DNA of 64,000 nucleotides from LMUY01 sp965199105 (lineage in GTDB: Bacteria; Pseudomonadota; Alphaproteobacteria; Acetobacterales; Acetobacteraceae): contig CBDAQO010000002.1 in the NCBI GenBank assembly GCA_965199105.1, positions 2,542,001 through 2,606,000 on the forward strand. Reading direction: 5' to 3'. Below the pieces are notes generated by a model. That model ran no database searches. It was not told where the DNA came from and saw only the letters and a list, made by a program, of their open reading frames with translations. Both the position numbers and the translations under genes were made by a program. This document shows positions 7,800 through 15,655 of this stretch, in pieces. Position 1 is the first letter of the stretch. Every line of letters begins with the position of its first letter.

Positions 7800-9374
7800 A
7801 TGACCTATCAGCCCCCGCCGCATCTGACGCAGCATTGGTCCGTCTCCAAGCCCGCCGCCTCCGGCCGGCGCGGCATGGTGGTGTCGCAAAGCCGTGACGC
7901 AGCGCTCGCCGGAGTGGCCGTCCTGGACGCCGGCGGCAACGCGGTGGACGCGGCGGTCGCAACCGCGCTCGCCCTGGCGGCCACCGAGCCGTGGAACTCG
8001 GGCCTCGGCGGCATCGGTTTCGCCGTCGTGCACCGCGCTGGCCAGGCCAAGGCCGACACGGTGGATTTCGGCCCTGTCGCCCCATCCGGCCTGCGCCTGG
8101 CGGACTACCAGCTCACCGGCGCCGTCGCGGAGGACCTGTTTGCCTGGCCCGAGGTGGTCGGCGACGCCAACATCCACGGCCCGCTCTCCTTCACCATCCC
8201 CTCCGCGGTGGCCGGTTACGCCCTCATGCACGGACGCTGGGGCGTGCTGCCGCTCTCCGACGTGATCAGCCCGGCCATCGCCTTGGCCCGGCGAGGCCTG
8301 CCGCAGGATTGGTTCACCACTCTGAGGATCGCCTCCGCCGCTGCCATCCTGCGGCGCTATCCCAGCTCGGCCGACATCTACCTGCCCGCCGGCTTGCCGC
8401 CCGTCCCGCCCTACAACGGCCCGCCGGCCTTCTTGCCGCTTGGCCATCTCGCCGCCACGCTCGAGCAGCTTGGCCACGCCGGTTTGCGCGACTTCTACAA
8501 GGGGGACGTGGCCACCACGCTCGCTGCCGACTTCGCCGCCCTCGGCAGCGTGCTCACCGCGGCGGATTTGCGCACCTGCGAGGCGAGCGTGCGGCCCGCC
8601 TTGGAGCTGCCCTGGCATTGCGGCCAGACCATCCAGCTTGCCGAGGGGCTCACCGCCGGGCCAACCTTCGCCCGCGTGCTCGAGGCGATGCGCGACGAGC
8701 CCCGCACGGCCGCGCCTGACGCCGCCTGGTTTGCGAGCCTCGCCCGGGCCATGAAGCACGCCTATCGCGAGCGGCTGGACCGGCTTGGCGCCACCGAGCC
8801 GAAGGATGCGCAAACCTGTACCAGCCATATCTCAGTGTGCGACGAAGCTGGCACGACGGTTGCCATGACGACGACGCTGCTCTCGGCCATGGGCAGCCGG
8901 GTCGTGCTGCCGCAAACGGGGGTGTTGATGAACAACGGCGTGATGTGGTTCGACCCGCGGCCTGGACAGCCGAATTCGGCAGCGCCGGGCAAGCGCGCGC
9001 TGACCAACATGTGCCCCGTCGTGGTGCGCCGGGACGGCGCCGCCTCGCTGGTGGCCGGCGCCTCGGGGGGACGGCGCATCATGGCTGCGGTCGCCCAGAT
9101 GCTGGCGTTCACGATGGAGTTCGGCATGCACCCGGCCGAAGCGGCGCACCACCCGCGCATCGACGTGTCCAGCACGTCCGCGGTCAGCGCCGACTGCCGA
9201 CTGCCCGCCGCGGTGATCGACGCGTTGCGCGCGGATGGCCCGGTGGAGCTGGTGGAGCACGGCGTGATGCCGCTGAACTTCGCCTGCCCCAACCTCATCA
9301 TGCTGGAAGGCCGCGAGCGGGTTGGCATCAGCGATGCGATGTCCCCCTGGTCGGCCGCGGTGGCCCAGGCATGA
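7800..9374 (+). CDS. gamma-glutamyltransferase family protein
   Basis: A 524-aa Ntn-hydrolase homologue. The N-terminal half carries GMVVSQSRDAALAG and GGNAVDAAVATALALAATEP, then NSGLGGIGF, all typical of gamma-glutamyltranspeptidase. The autoproteolytic/nucleophilic Thr is expected at residue 341 in CTSHISVCDE (TTHFSVVD in classical enzymes). The C-terminal ASGGRRIMAAVAQ is also typical. No signal peptide is present, so it should be cytoplasmic, unlike periplasmic Ggt, and it may act on a gamma-glutamyl metabolite or an acylated compound. Its stop overlaps the start of the small lipoprotein gene (ATGA). Confidence 0.88.
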   Translation: MTYQPPPHLTQHWSVSKPAASGRRGMVVSQSRDAALAGVAVLDAGGNAVDAAVATALALAATEPWNSGLGGIGFAVVHRAGQAKADTVDFGPVAPSGLRLADYQLTGAVAEDLFAWPEVVGDANIHGPLSFTIPSAVAGYALMHGRWGVLPLSDVISPAIALARRGLPQDWFTTLRIASAAAILRRYPSSADIYLPAGLPPVPPYNGPPAFLPLGHLAATLEQLGHAGLRDFYKGDVATTLAADFAALGSVLTAADLRTCEASVRPALELPWHCGQTIQLAEGLTAGPTFARVLEAMRDEPRTAAPDAAWFASLARAMKHAYRERLDRLGATEPKDAQTCTSHISVCDEAGTTVAMTTTLLSAMGSRVVLPQTGVLMNNGVMWFDPRPGQPNSAAPGKRALTNMCPVVVRRDGAASLVAGASGGRRIMAAVAQMLAFTMEFGMHPAEAAHHPRIDVSSTSAVSADCRLPAAVIDALRADGPVELVEHGVMPLNFACPNLIMLEGRERVGISDAMSPWSAAVAQA

Positions 9375-9622
9375 GGCGCGTGATTGCGGCGCTCGCTCTG
9401 TTGCTGCCGGCCGCGTGCAGCGCCGGGCCGCAGTTGGTGATGGTCAACCCCGCCACGGGCGCTACCGTCGGCTGCGCCATACCGGATTTCTCGGCTGATT
9501 CCGGCCAATTCCTCGTCTCCCGCGAGTGCATTTCCGCTTGTCAGGCGCACGGCTTCCGACCCGACCCGACCGGACGGTCCGGCACGGGCGACAGCGCCGT
9601 CCCGCAGGCCTGCCAGAATTGA
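9371..9622 (+). CDS. small putative lipoprotein/secreted protein
   Basis: An 83-aa protein. It has a short basic N-terminus, a hydrophobic helix (VIAALALLLPAA) and a Cys at residue 16 in PAAC-SAG, an imperfect lipobox (Pro at -3). The mature part has four more cysteines and no known domain. The ATG overlaps the stop of the gamma-glutamyltransferase gene and its own TGA overlaps the TTG start of the amidase, so the three should be translated in series. Function unknown. Confidence 0.7.
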   Translation: MRRVIAALALLLPAACSAGPQLVMVNPATGATVGCAIPDFSADSGQFLVSRECISACQAHGFRPDPTGRSGTGDSAVPQACQN

Positions 9623-11016
9623 CCGATACGAACGACCCGGCGCTGCTCTCCGCCGAAGCGCTGCTCGAGGGCTACCGGCGTGGCACGCTGACCCCGGTGG
9701 ACGCGTTGCAAGCGGTCACCGAGCGCATTGCCCGGCTCAACCCGCGGGTGAACGCCTTTGCGGTGATGAACCCGCACGCGCTGGCGGCCGCCGGGCAGAG
9801 TGCGGCACGCTGGCGGGCCGGCCGACCGATCGGCCTGCTGGATGGCGTGCCCTGCACCGTGAAGGACCTGCTGGACCTGGCCGGCTTCCCCACCCGCCGC
9901 GGCAGCCGCCTGACCAGCCCCGACCCGGTGGCGGACGACGCCCCCGCCGTGATGGCGCTGAAGAACGCCGGCGCGGTGATCGTGGGCAAGACCACCACCA
10001 CCGAATATGGCTGGAAAACGCCCGGCGACTGCCCGCTGCACGGCATCACCCGCAACCCGTGGAACCTGGCACGCACGACGGGCGGCTCATCTTCCGGGGC
10101 GGGTGCCGCGGCTGCCGCTGGGTTCGGCCCGCTGCACATCGGCACGGACGCCGGCGGCTCGGTGCGCCTGCCAGCCGCCTGGTGCGGGCTGGTGGGGCTG
10201 AAACCCACCTTTGGCCGCATCCCGCAATGGCCGCTTGGCGCGTTCGCCAACGTGGCTGCCGCCGGGCCGCTGACGCGCACGGTGGCGGACTGCGCGCTGA
10301 TGCTGTCCGTCCTGGCACGGTTCGACCGCCGGGACCCGTATTGCCTGCCGGATGACGGGCGCGATTGGCGTGACGGGTTGAGCGACGGCGTGGACGGCCT
10401 GCGCGTCGCGGTCATGCGCCGCCCCGGCTTCGACGCGCCGGTCGACCGGGACGGCATCGCGGCAGTCGAACGTGCGGCGGCAGTCCTGGCGCAGGCCGGC
10501 GCCCATGTCAGCGACGACGCGCCCGACCTGCCGGACATCCGCGCGATCTTCGGCCGGGTGTGGGGCGTGGCGCTGGCCCGCCTGGTGGCCAACGTTCCGC
10601 CGGGCGATCGCGCCAAGCTCGACCCCGGGCTGCTCGAGGTGGCCGCGGCCGAGGGCGACATGCGAGCGACCGACTTCCTCGCGGCTGAGGCGCTGCGGCT
10701 GCAGGCGGCGCACGCGATGGCCGCGTTCCACGCGCGCTACGACCTGGTGCTCACCCCGACCGTGGTCGGCCCGGCCCCCTTGGCCGAAGCGCCGCTCACC
10801 AACCCGGTGCAGGCGCTCTGGGCCGAGTGGGCGCCGTGGACGTTCCTCTACAACCTGTCCCGCCAACCAGCCATCACCGTGCCGCTCGGCCTGGACGGGC
10901 AGGGGATGCCACGCTCCGTCCAGCTCGCCGGCCCGCTCTACCGCGACGAGTTGGTGTTGCGAGCCGCCTGGGTGATTGAACAGGCCGAGCCGCTCGCCCT
11001 AGCGCCCCTCGACTAG
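9619..11016 (+). CDS. amidase signature family amidase
   Basis: A 465-aa enzyme with the amidase-signature triad: Lys82 in CTVKDLLD, the cis-Ser in GGSSSGAGAAAAAG (residues 155-168) and the nucleophile Ser181 in GTDAGGSVRLPAA. The TTG at 9619 overlaps the upstream TGA as TTGA and gives an N-terminus of normal length; earlier in-frame codons run through the lipoprotein gene. It hydrolyses an amide to acid and ammonia; the substrate is not identifiable. Placement behind a gamma-glutamyltransferase homologue hints at a shared amide or gamma-glutamyl catabolic route (inference). Confidence 0.92.
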   Translation: MTDTNDPALLSAEALLEGYRRGTLTPVDALQAVTERIARLNPRVNAFAVMNPHALAAAGQSAARWRAGRPIGLLDGVPCTVKDLLDLAGFPTRRGSRLTSPDPVADDAPAVMALKNAGAVIVGKTTTTEYGWKTPGDCPLHGITRNPWNLARTTGGSSSGAGAAAAAGFGPLHIGTDAGGSVRLPAAWCGLVGLKPTFGRIPQWPLGAFANVAAAGPLTRTVADCALMLSVLARFDRRDPYCLPDDGRDWRDGLSDGVDGLRVAVMRRPGFDAPVDRDGIAAVERAAAVLAQAGAHVSDDAPDLPDIRAIFGRVWGVALARLVANVPPGDRAKLDPGLLEVAAAEGDMRATDFLAAEALRLQAAHAMAAFHARYDLVLTPTVVGPAPLAEAPLTNPVQALWAEWAPWTFLYNLSRQPAITVPLGLDGQGMPRSVQLAGPLYRDELVLRAAWVIEQAEPLALAPLD

Positions 11017-11049
11017 CAAACGATCACGCGGCGCCGGGCCATCTCGGCA

Positions 11050-11460
11050 TCAACGATGGAACCCACCGCCACCGCCGTGGAAGCCGCCCCCGCCACCATG
11101 GAAGCCGCCCTCGCCAAACCCGCCACGGTAACCGAAGCCGCCACCATAGCCGAAGCGTCCGTAACCGCCGAAGCGCCCGTAACCAAAGCCGTAGCCGAAC
11201 GGCCCGAAGCCATAGAACCCGCCGAAGCTACGACCGAACACCGGACCAAAGGTCGGGCCGAAGAACCCGAAATATCCCACGCCGACGCCAAAGAACGGAT
11301 AACCATAGGGGTAGCCGTAAGGATACCCATAAGAATACGCTGCATACGGATAGCCATACCCGTAATAGCCGTAGGGCGGATAATAGCACCCGCTCAGACC
11401 GAGCAGCAGTGCGAATGGAAGCAGAAGCCGCGACAGCTTCGACTTCAACGCGGTGGTCAT
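11050..11460 (-). CDS. Gly/Tyr/Phe-rich low-complexity lipoprotein
   Basis: A 136-aa protein. Residues 1-25 form a lipoprotein signal (SRLLLPFALLLGLSGC, lipobox LSGC). The mature chain is almost wholly composed of Tyr, Gly, Phe and Pro: YGY/PYG repeats (residues 26-56), an FGP/FGG/YGF section (57-112) and a C-terminal run of GGFHGGGGG units. No known domain is visible; it is likely a disordered envelope lipoprotein of the kind common in alphaproteobacteria. It is transcribed against the flanking genes. Confidence 0.75.
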   Translation of the reverse strand: MTTALKSKLSRLLLPFALLLGLSGCYYPPYGYYGYGYPYAAYSYGYPYGYPYGYPFFGVGVGYFGFFGPTFGPVFGRSFGGFYGFGPFGYGFGYGRFGGYGRFGYGGGFGYRGGFGEGGFHGGGGGFHGGGGGFHR

Positions 11461-11555
11461 TTCCTCAGCGTCCCCAGCGCAAGTAGTTCGACAGCCCTCA
11501 TTTGGTGTGCTGCCCCCGGCGCGGCATCAGCCGTCACAAACCGTTACTCAACATC

Positions 11556-12431
11556 GTGACCGCCGGCGACCACGCTCGCGCCCAACCGGACCGTGCCGAC
11601 CCCTGGATGGCCGCCATGCGCCGGCACGACTGGCCCGCCGCCTGGCGCATCGCCGACGCCGCCCTCGCCGCGCGTGACCCGTCGACCCGTGACGACCCGC
11701 GTCTGCCCTACCATCTCCGCTGGGTGTGGGACGGGCGGCCGCTCGCTGGGCAGCGCGTCGTGGTGCGGTGCTATCACGGCCTCGGCGACACGCTGCAGTT
11801 CCTCCGCTTCCTCCCCGCCCTGCGCGCCGTCGCCGCCTGCGTCACCCTCGAAGTGCAGCCCGAGCTGTTCAACATGCTCGAACACGCCACCGCGGCCGAC
11901 CGGGTGGTGCGGTTCGACGTGGCCGCACCCATCCCGGCCGAGACCGACATCGAGATCATGGAGCTGCAGCACGCGTTGCGCCTCGCCCCGCCTGCCGCGC
12001 GCCCGCTCGCCGTGCCCCCGCGGCCGCTTGCCGGCGCCCGGTTTGGCGCCTGCTGGCAGTCGGGCGGGTGGGACGTTTCGCGCTCGCTGCCGTTCCGCCT
12101 GCTGCAACCGCTGCTGCCGCCGGGTACGGTGAGCCTGCATCCGGGTGCCGCCGAGCTGGCCTCGCTGCCGCCAGGGTCCGACATCGCCGCCACGGCCGGG
12201 CTGGTCGCCTCGCTGGACGCCGTCATCACGGTGGACACGATGGTGGCCCATCTCGCCGGCGCGCTCGGCCGACCGGCCCATTTGCTGCTGAAGGCGGACG
12301 CCGATTGGCGCTGGGGCGAGGCGCGGCGCACGCCCTGGTATTCGGCCGCGCGGCTCTACCGCCAGGTCGTGCCCGGGGACTGGTCGGCGCCCCTGCAGGA
12401 CCTCGGCCGGGCGCTCAGGGCGGCTGGTTGA
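11556..12431 (+). CDS. glycosyltransferase family 9-like protein
   Basis: About 291 aa. The order RPLAGQRVVVRCYHGLGDTLQFLRFLPAL, EVQPELFNMLEH, ARFGACWQSG, then VDTMVAHLAGALGRP and DWRWGEARRTPWY is that of the GT-B/GT9-like domain that follows TPR repeats in many alphaproteobacterial proteins. Here the TPR part is missing and only a short helical leader remains. The start is uncertain: GTG at 11556 is used and an ATG near 11610 is possible. Cytoplasmic, with the acceptor unknown. Its end overlaps the convergent phosphatase gene by 17 bases. Confidence 0.7.
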   Translation: MTAGDHARAQPDRADPWMAAMRRHDWPAAWRIADAALAARDPSTRDDPRLPYHLRWVWDGRPLAGQRVVVRCYHGLGDTLQFLRFLPALRAVAACVTLEVQPELFNMLEHATAADRVVRFDVAAPIPAETDIEIMELQHALRLAPPAARPLAVPPRPLAGARFGACWQSGGWDVSRSLPFRLLQPLLPPGTVSLHPGAAELASLPPGSDIAATAGLVASLDAVITVDTMVAHLAGALGRPAHLLLKADADWRWGEARRTPWYSAARLYRQVVPGDWSAPLQDLGRALRAAG

Positions 12432-13002
12432 CGGCCTCGACGCGGGCGAAATCCTCTCCCAACACCAGGGTCGAACGGCTCGCCGGGCCGATTTCGAGCC
12501 GGTGCATCAGGTCCAGCGGCATGCCGAGCGCATGGGTTAGCGCGGCCTTGATCACGTCGGCATGGCTGACCACGATGATGGTGCCGCCCAGCGCCACCTG
12601 GCCAGCCAGCGCCGCGACCACGCGCGCCTGCACCGCGAGCATGGTTTCGCCCCCCGGTGTGGCGGCCAGGCCACGCGTGGTGTTCCAGGCCCGCCACCGC
12701 GGCGCGCCCTCCAGGTCGATGAAGCGCTGGCCGGTCCAGGCGCCGAAATCCACCTCGGTGAAGGCGTGGTCCGTCACCGCGGACAGGCCGGTGGCGGCCG
12801 CGATCGGTGCGGCGGTCTGCTCGGCGCGCAATAGCGGGCTGACCAGCAGCGCGCGGGCCGGGATGGTGGTGAAATGGCGCGCCAATGCCGCCGCCTCCGC
12901 CAGCCCGGCGGCCGACAACTCCACCCCCGCCATGCGCCCGGCCAGCACATGCCCGAGCAGGCCGTGCTGCGCGTGGCGCACCAGGTGGATGGTGCAGGCC
13001 AC
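12415..13002 (-). CDS. histidine phosphatase (phosphoglycerate-mutase-like) family protein
   Basis: A 195-aa enzyme of the branch-1 histidine phosphatase superfamily. The phospho-accepting His is in LVRHAQH near residue 10 (RHG in most members; here RHA). The second His is in VVSHADVI near residue 146, and an acidic general acid sits in FTEVDFGAWTG. It probably dephosphorylates a small phosphoester such as a cobamide, phosphoglycerate or sugar phosphate; the substrate is not fixed by the motifs. The gene is followed downstream, in convergent orientation, by the GT9-like gene and lies 3 bases after the XRE gene. Confidence 0.9.
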   Translation of the reverse strand: MACTIHLVRHAQHGLLGHVLAGRMAGVELSAAGLAEAAALARHFTTIPARALLVSPLLRAEQTAAPIAAATGLSAVTDHAFTEVDFGAWTGQRFIDLEGAPRWRAWNTTRGLAATPGGETMLAVQARVVAALAGQVALGGTIIVVSHADVIKAALTHALGMPLDLMHRLEIGPASRSTLVLGEDFARVEAVNQPP

Positions 13003-13005
13003 GCG

Positions 13006-13341
13006 CTAGCCCTGTTTCTTGCGGATGGCGCTCAGCCGCCGCATCGCGGCCGATTGTTCGTCAGTGCCCAGCTCGCGCCATAGCCGCAACAGCGCGAGCT
13101 CCTCCGCACCCTGGGCAGAACCTTCGGCCACCGCGTCCGCACCGAACATCAGCCAGGACGGCGTGACCCCCAACACCTTGGCCACCCGGCGCGCGTTCAG
13201 CCACCGCATGCCGTGCAGCCCGGTCACCCAGGCATGCACCGTCGGCTGCGAAACGTCGAGCTTGCGCGCCAGGTCGGCCGCGGTCAGTCCGCTGTCCTTC
13301 AGCATCTTGCGCAGCCGGGTGGAGGGTGTGGAACGGGGCAT
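13006..13341 (-). CDS. XRE-family helix-turn-helix transcriptional regulator
   Basis: A 111-aa DNA-binding protein. Residues 7-65 hold the Cro/CI-type helix-turn-helix (LRKMLKDSGLTAADLARKLD, VSQPTVHAWVTG, NARRVAKVLGVTPSWLMFG). The C-terminal half is a short helical tail with no peptidase or sensor domain. It is divergent from the cytosine methyltransferase gene across a gap that holds two palindromes, which resembles a control protein next to a modification gene (inference). It may instead be a phage-repressor remnant. Confidence 0.88.
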   Translation of the reverse strand: MPRSTPSTRLRKMLKDSGLTAADLARKLDVSQPTVHAWVTGLHGMRWLNARRVAKVLGVTPSWLMFGADAVAEGSAQGAEELALLRLWRELGTDEQSAAMRRLSAIRKKQG

Positions 13342-13352
13342 AGCGTTCTCCT

Positions 13353-13390
13353 AGAGCACGATGATTTAAGGTAGGAAATCATCATGCTCT
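13353..13390. repeat. AGAGCATGAT-type palindrome, copy 1
   Basis: Two 15-base arms, 13353-13367 and 13376-13390, are reverse complements except for one position (AGAGCACGATGATTT versus AAATCATCATGCTCT), with an 8-base loop. The ends AGAGCA/TGCTCT recur in the palindromes at 23836-23936. It lies just upstream of the XRE gene start and could be an operator or a dispersed intergenic element. Confidence 0.7.
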
Positions 13391-13397
13391 AACTTGT

Positions 13398-13467
13398 GGG
13401 TTGGTCGCGTGATTCAGACCTACGGTGATTCCACCTACGGTCATCACGCTCTGGGTTAGGCCAACCC
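13398..13467. repeat. long imperfect palindrome with internal direct repeat
   Basis: GGGTTGG (13398-13404) and CCAACCC (13461-13467) bracket a 70-base segment. Inside it, CGTGAT and ATCACG are also complementary, and ACCTACGGT occurs twice. This and the adjacent palindrome fill the promoter side of the divergent XRE and methyltransferase genes. It may be part of a small mobile palindromic element or an operator pair. Confidence 0.5.
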
Positions 13468-13579
13468 TATTGCAACTCCGCCCTGCCGAGAAGTAGGCAT
13501 TTCCTATGCCCCCACCAAAGCGCCCAAGCGCCACGCCCAGCAAGCGCCAGCCTGTCGCAACCCGCGCAAGCAAGGCCGC

Positions 13580-14392
13580 ATGAGCCTTGCCGTGCTCGAC
13601 CTGTTCAGCGGCATCGGCGGCTTCAGCCTCGGCCTGCAACGCGCCGGCATGCATACCACCGCGTTCTGCGAGCCGGACCCGTTCGCCCGCGCCGTGTTGC
13701 AACGCCACTGGCCCGGCGTGCCGCGCTACCCCGACGTCCGCCGCCTCGGGGCCACGATCCTCACGCGCGACGGCATCGCCATGCCGGACGTCATCTGCGG
13801 CGGCTTCCCCTGCCAGGACATCAGCCCCGCCGGCAACGGTGCGGGGCTCGAGGGCGTGCGCAGCGGGCTGTGGTTCGACATGCTGCGGCTGGTGCAGGAA
13901 TGCCGGCCCGGCTGGGTGGTGGTTGAAAACAGCCCTGCACTGCGCGTCCGCGGCGCAGACACCGTGCTCGGCGGACTGGAAGCGGCGGGTTACGCCTGCT
14001 GGCCGCTCGTGGTGGGTGCTGCCCATGCCGGCGCGCCCCATCGGCGGCAGCGCGTGTTCATTCTGGCCCACGCCGCGGGCGCGCGACTGGAAGTGCGGCG
14101 CAGCCAGCCAGCGCACCCGCCGCCGCGCCCATGCCCTGAACGACGCCGCGGGTGGCCGCCTGAACCCGGCGTGGGTCGAGTGGTTGATGGGGTTCCCACC
14201 AGGCTGGACCAGCACGACCGGCCTGCCACCCGCCGCGCCCGGCTAAAGGCGCTCGGCAACGCGGTGGTGCCCGAAATTGCCGAGGCGGTGGGCGTTGCGA
14301 TCCTTACGGTTCAGGCCGCAGCCGAGCGCACCCGGTCGGCGAACGTCTTGCGGAACTTGGCAACCTTGGGCGCAACCACGGCGCGGCAGTAG
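13580..14392 (+). CDS. C5-cytosine DNA methyltransferase, apparently frameshifted
   Basis: A Dcm-type DNA methyltransferase that moves a methyl group from SAM to cytosine. In the main frame motif I (LDLFSGIGGF, residues 5-14), motif IV with the catalytic Cys78 (GGFPCQDIS), motif VI (ENS at 116-118) and motif VIII (RRQRVFIL) are intact, and near the end motif X (KALGNAVVPEIAEAVG) is present. Between them, about 14061-14243, the family-like sequence (WPTPRARDW, then LNPAWVEWLMGFPPGW) is found only in the next frame, which stops at 14244-14246. The single open frame there reads as Pro/Arg-rich nonsense. The protein is therefore probably inactive, or the sequence has two compensating errors. The 3' end overlaps msrA by 82 bases. 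Confidence 0.75.
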   Translation: MSLAVLDLFSGIGGFSLGLQRAGMHTTAFCEPDPFARAVLQRHWPGVPRYPDVRRLGATILTRDGIAMPDVICGGFPCQDISPAGNGAGLEGVRSGLWFDMLRLVQECRPGWVVVENSPALRVRGADTVLGGLEAAGYACWPLVVGAAHAGAPHRRQRVFILAHAAGARLEVRRSQPAHPPPRPCPERRRGWPPEPGVGRVVDGVPTRLDQHDRPATRRARLKALGNAVVPEIAEAVGVAILTVQAAAERTRSANVLRNLATLGATTARQ

Positions 14393-14850
14393 CCCGCATA
14401 CGGGTTGCGCTCGTAGTATTGGTCATGCTCCGGCTCGGCGCGGTAGAACGTCGCTGCCGGCACGACTTCCGTCACCAGTGCGCCGCCATAGAGCCCGGCA
14501 CCGGCGACCTCCGCCATCACCGCAGCCGCCGTGTCCCGCTGGGCGTCCGAATGGGTGAAGATCACCGAGCGGTATTGCGTGCCGCTGTCCGCACCCTGGC
14601 GGTTGAGCGTGGTCGGGTCGTGGATGGTGAAGAACACGCGCAACAGGTCGGCGTAGTCGAGCTGCGCCGGGTCGAACTGCACTTCCACCACCTCGGCATG
14701 GCCGCTGCGGCCGGTGCAGACGGCGGGGTAGGTCGGGTTGGCCATCGTGCCGCCCATGTAGCCGGACTGCACCGCCGTGACGCCCTTCAAATCCCGATAG
14801 ACCGCCTCCAGGCACCAGAAGCAGCCGCCGCCCAATGTCGCCGTTTCCAT
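14311..14850 (-). CDS. msrA: peptide-methionine (S)-S-oxide reductase MsrA
   Basis: A 179-aa enzyme that reduces methionine-S-sulfoxide in proteins. The catalytic GCFWC motif is at residues 9-13 (nucleophilic Cys10), followed by the GYMGG turn and, downstream, GRSGHAEVVEV and the HDQYYERNP segment of the family. Length is normal for a cytoplasmic single-domain MsrA; there is no MsrB fusion. It converges on the cytosine methyltransferase gene and diverges from the ECF sigma gene. The resolving Cys is probably the late one in AGYCRAV. Confidence 0.95.
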   Translation of the reverse strand: METATLGGGCFWCLEAVYRDLKGVTAVQSGYMGGTMANPTYPAVCTGRSGHAEVVEVQFDPAQLDYADLLRVFFTIHDPTTLNRQGADSGTQYRSVIFTHSDAQRDTAAAVMAEVAGAGLYGGALVTEVVPAATFYRAEPEHDQYYERNPYAGYCRAVVAPKVAKFRKTFADRVRSAAA

Positions 14851-14980
14851 CGCGCATCCCCTTGCCGCAATGGCCCGACATGGCGATTCGGGGCGCCGAT
14901 GTCGAGAGAGGCTGCATCCGGGAATTGTCGCCTGCCGTATTGCTGGTCGACCACTGTGATTATCATGAGCTAGTAATACA

Positions 14981-14995
14981 AGGAGTTAAGGGGTG
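14981..14995 (+). promoter_or_regulatory. ribosome-binding site fixing the GTG start of the ECF sigma factor
   Basis: AGGAG at 14981-14985 is followed after 7 bases by the GTG at 14993-14995. This is one of the clearest Shine-Dalgarno sites in the window and supports the GTG start over the internal ATG at 15059. Confidence 0.75.
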
Positions 14996-15655
14996 ACGAG
15001 CCTGGCGGCCGACTTTGGCTTGATGCCTGGCTGCGTTGCGCCTATTGGTCGCACCGTCATGCCGGATGTTGCCAAACTGACACGTTTTCCGGCCGCGCGC
15101 GAAATGCCGCCATCCGAGACCGCCGAACTCCTCACCGGGTGCGCCGGGGCGGACCCCAAGGCGTTCCGCCGCCTCTACGAGCTGAACGGCCCGCGCCTGT
15201 TCGGCGTCGCCTTGCGCATCACCCGCAACGCCCCGCTCGCGTCGGACGCGGTGCATGACGCGATGCTGCAAGTCTGGCGCAGCGCCGCCCGCTTCGACCC
15301 CAGTCGCGGCCATGCCGATAGCTGGTTGCTCAGCCTGGTGCGCTACCGCGCGCTCGACCTGGTGCGCAAGCAACAGCGCGAAACCACCGGCACCGACCTG
15401 CCGGAGCAGGCCGACGAGGAGCCGGACGCGCTGACCAAGCTGGTGACCGGCGCTGAGGCGCGCGCGCTGCGGGAGTGCCTTGGCGAGATCGACGCCTCGC
15501 GCCGGCGCTTGGTCGTGCTGGCCTTCACCGACGGCCTCACCCACATCCAGATCGCGACCGCGACCGGGCAGCCGCTCGGCACCGTGAAGTCGACCATTCG
15601 GCGCACCCTGATGGCGCTACGGGCTTGCCTCGAACGCCAGGCGACGCCGCGATGA
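14993..15655 (+). CDS. ECF-type RNA polymerase sigma-70 factor (SigK/RpoE-like)
   Basis: A 220-aa sigma factor with only regions 2 and 4. Region 2 runs about residues 58-125 (FRRLYELNGPRLFGVALRIT, DAVHDAMLQVWRSA, SWLLSLVRYRALDLVRKQ). Region 4 runs about residues 155-212, with the helix-turn-helix HIQIATATGQPLGTVKSTIRR. The GTG start has a strong ribosome-binding site; the first 40 residues are not conserved-looking. The stop overlaps the ATG of the anti-sigma gene (ATGA). The pair resembles SigK-RskA, and a fasciclin gene, the class of target controlled by mycobacterial SigK, lies opposite. Confidence 0.92.
   Translation: MTSLAADFGLMPGCVAPIGRTVMPDVAKLTRFPAAREMPPSETAELLTGCAGADPKAFRRLYELNGPRLFGVALRITRNAPLASDAVHDAMLQVWRSAARFDPSRGHADSWLLSLVRYRALDLVRKQQRETTGTDLPEQADEEPDALTKLVTGAEARALRECLGEIDASRRRLVVLAFTDGLTHIQIATATGQPLGTVKSTIRRTLMALRACLERQATPR

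Noticed and set aside
14040..14250. Programmed frameshift in the methyltransferase.
   Set aside because: Two shifts in opposite directions would be needed and I see no slippery heptamer with a downstream structure.
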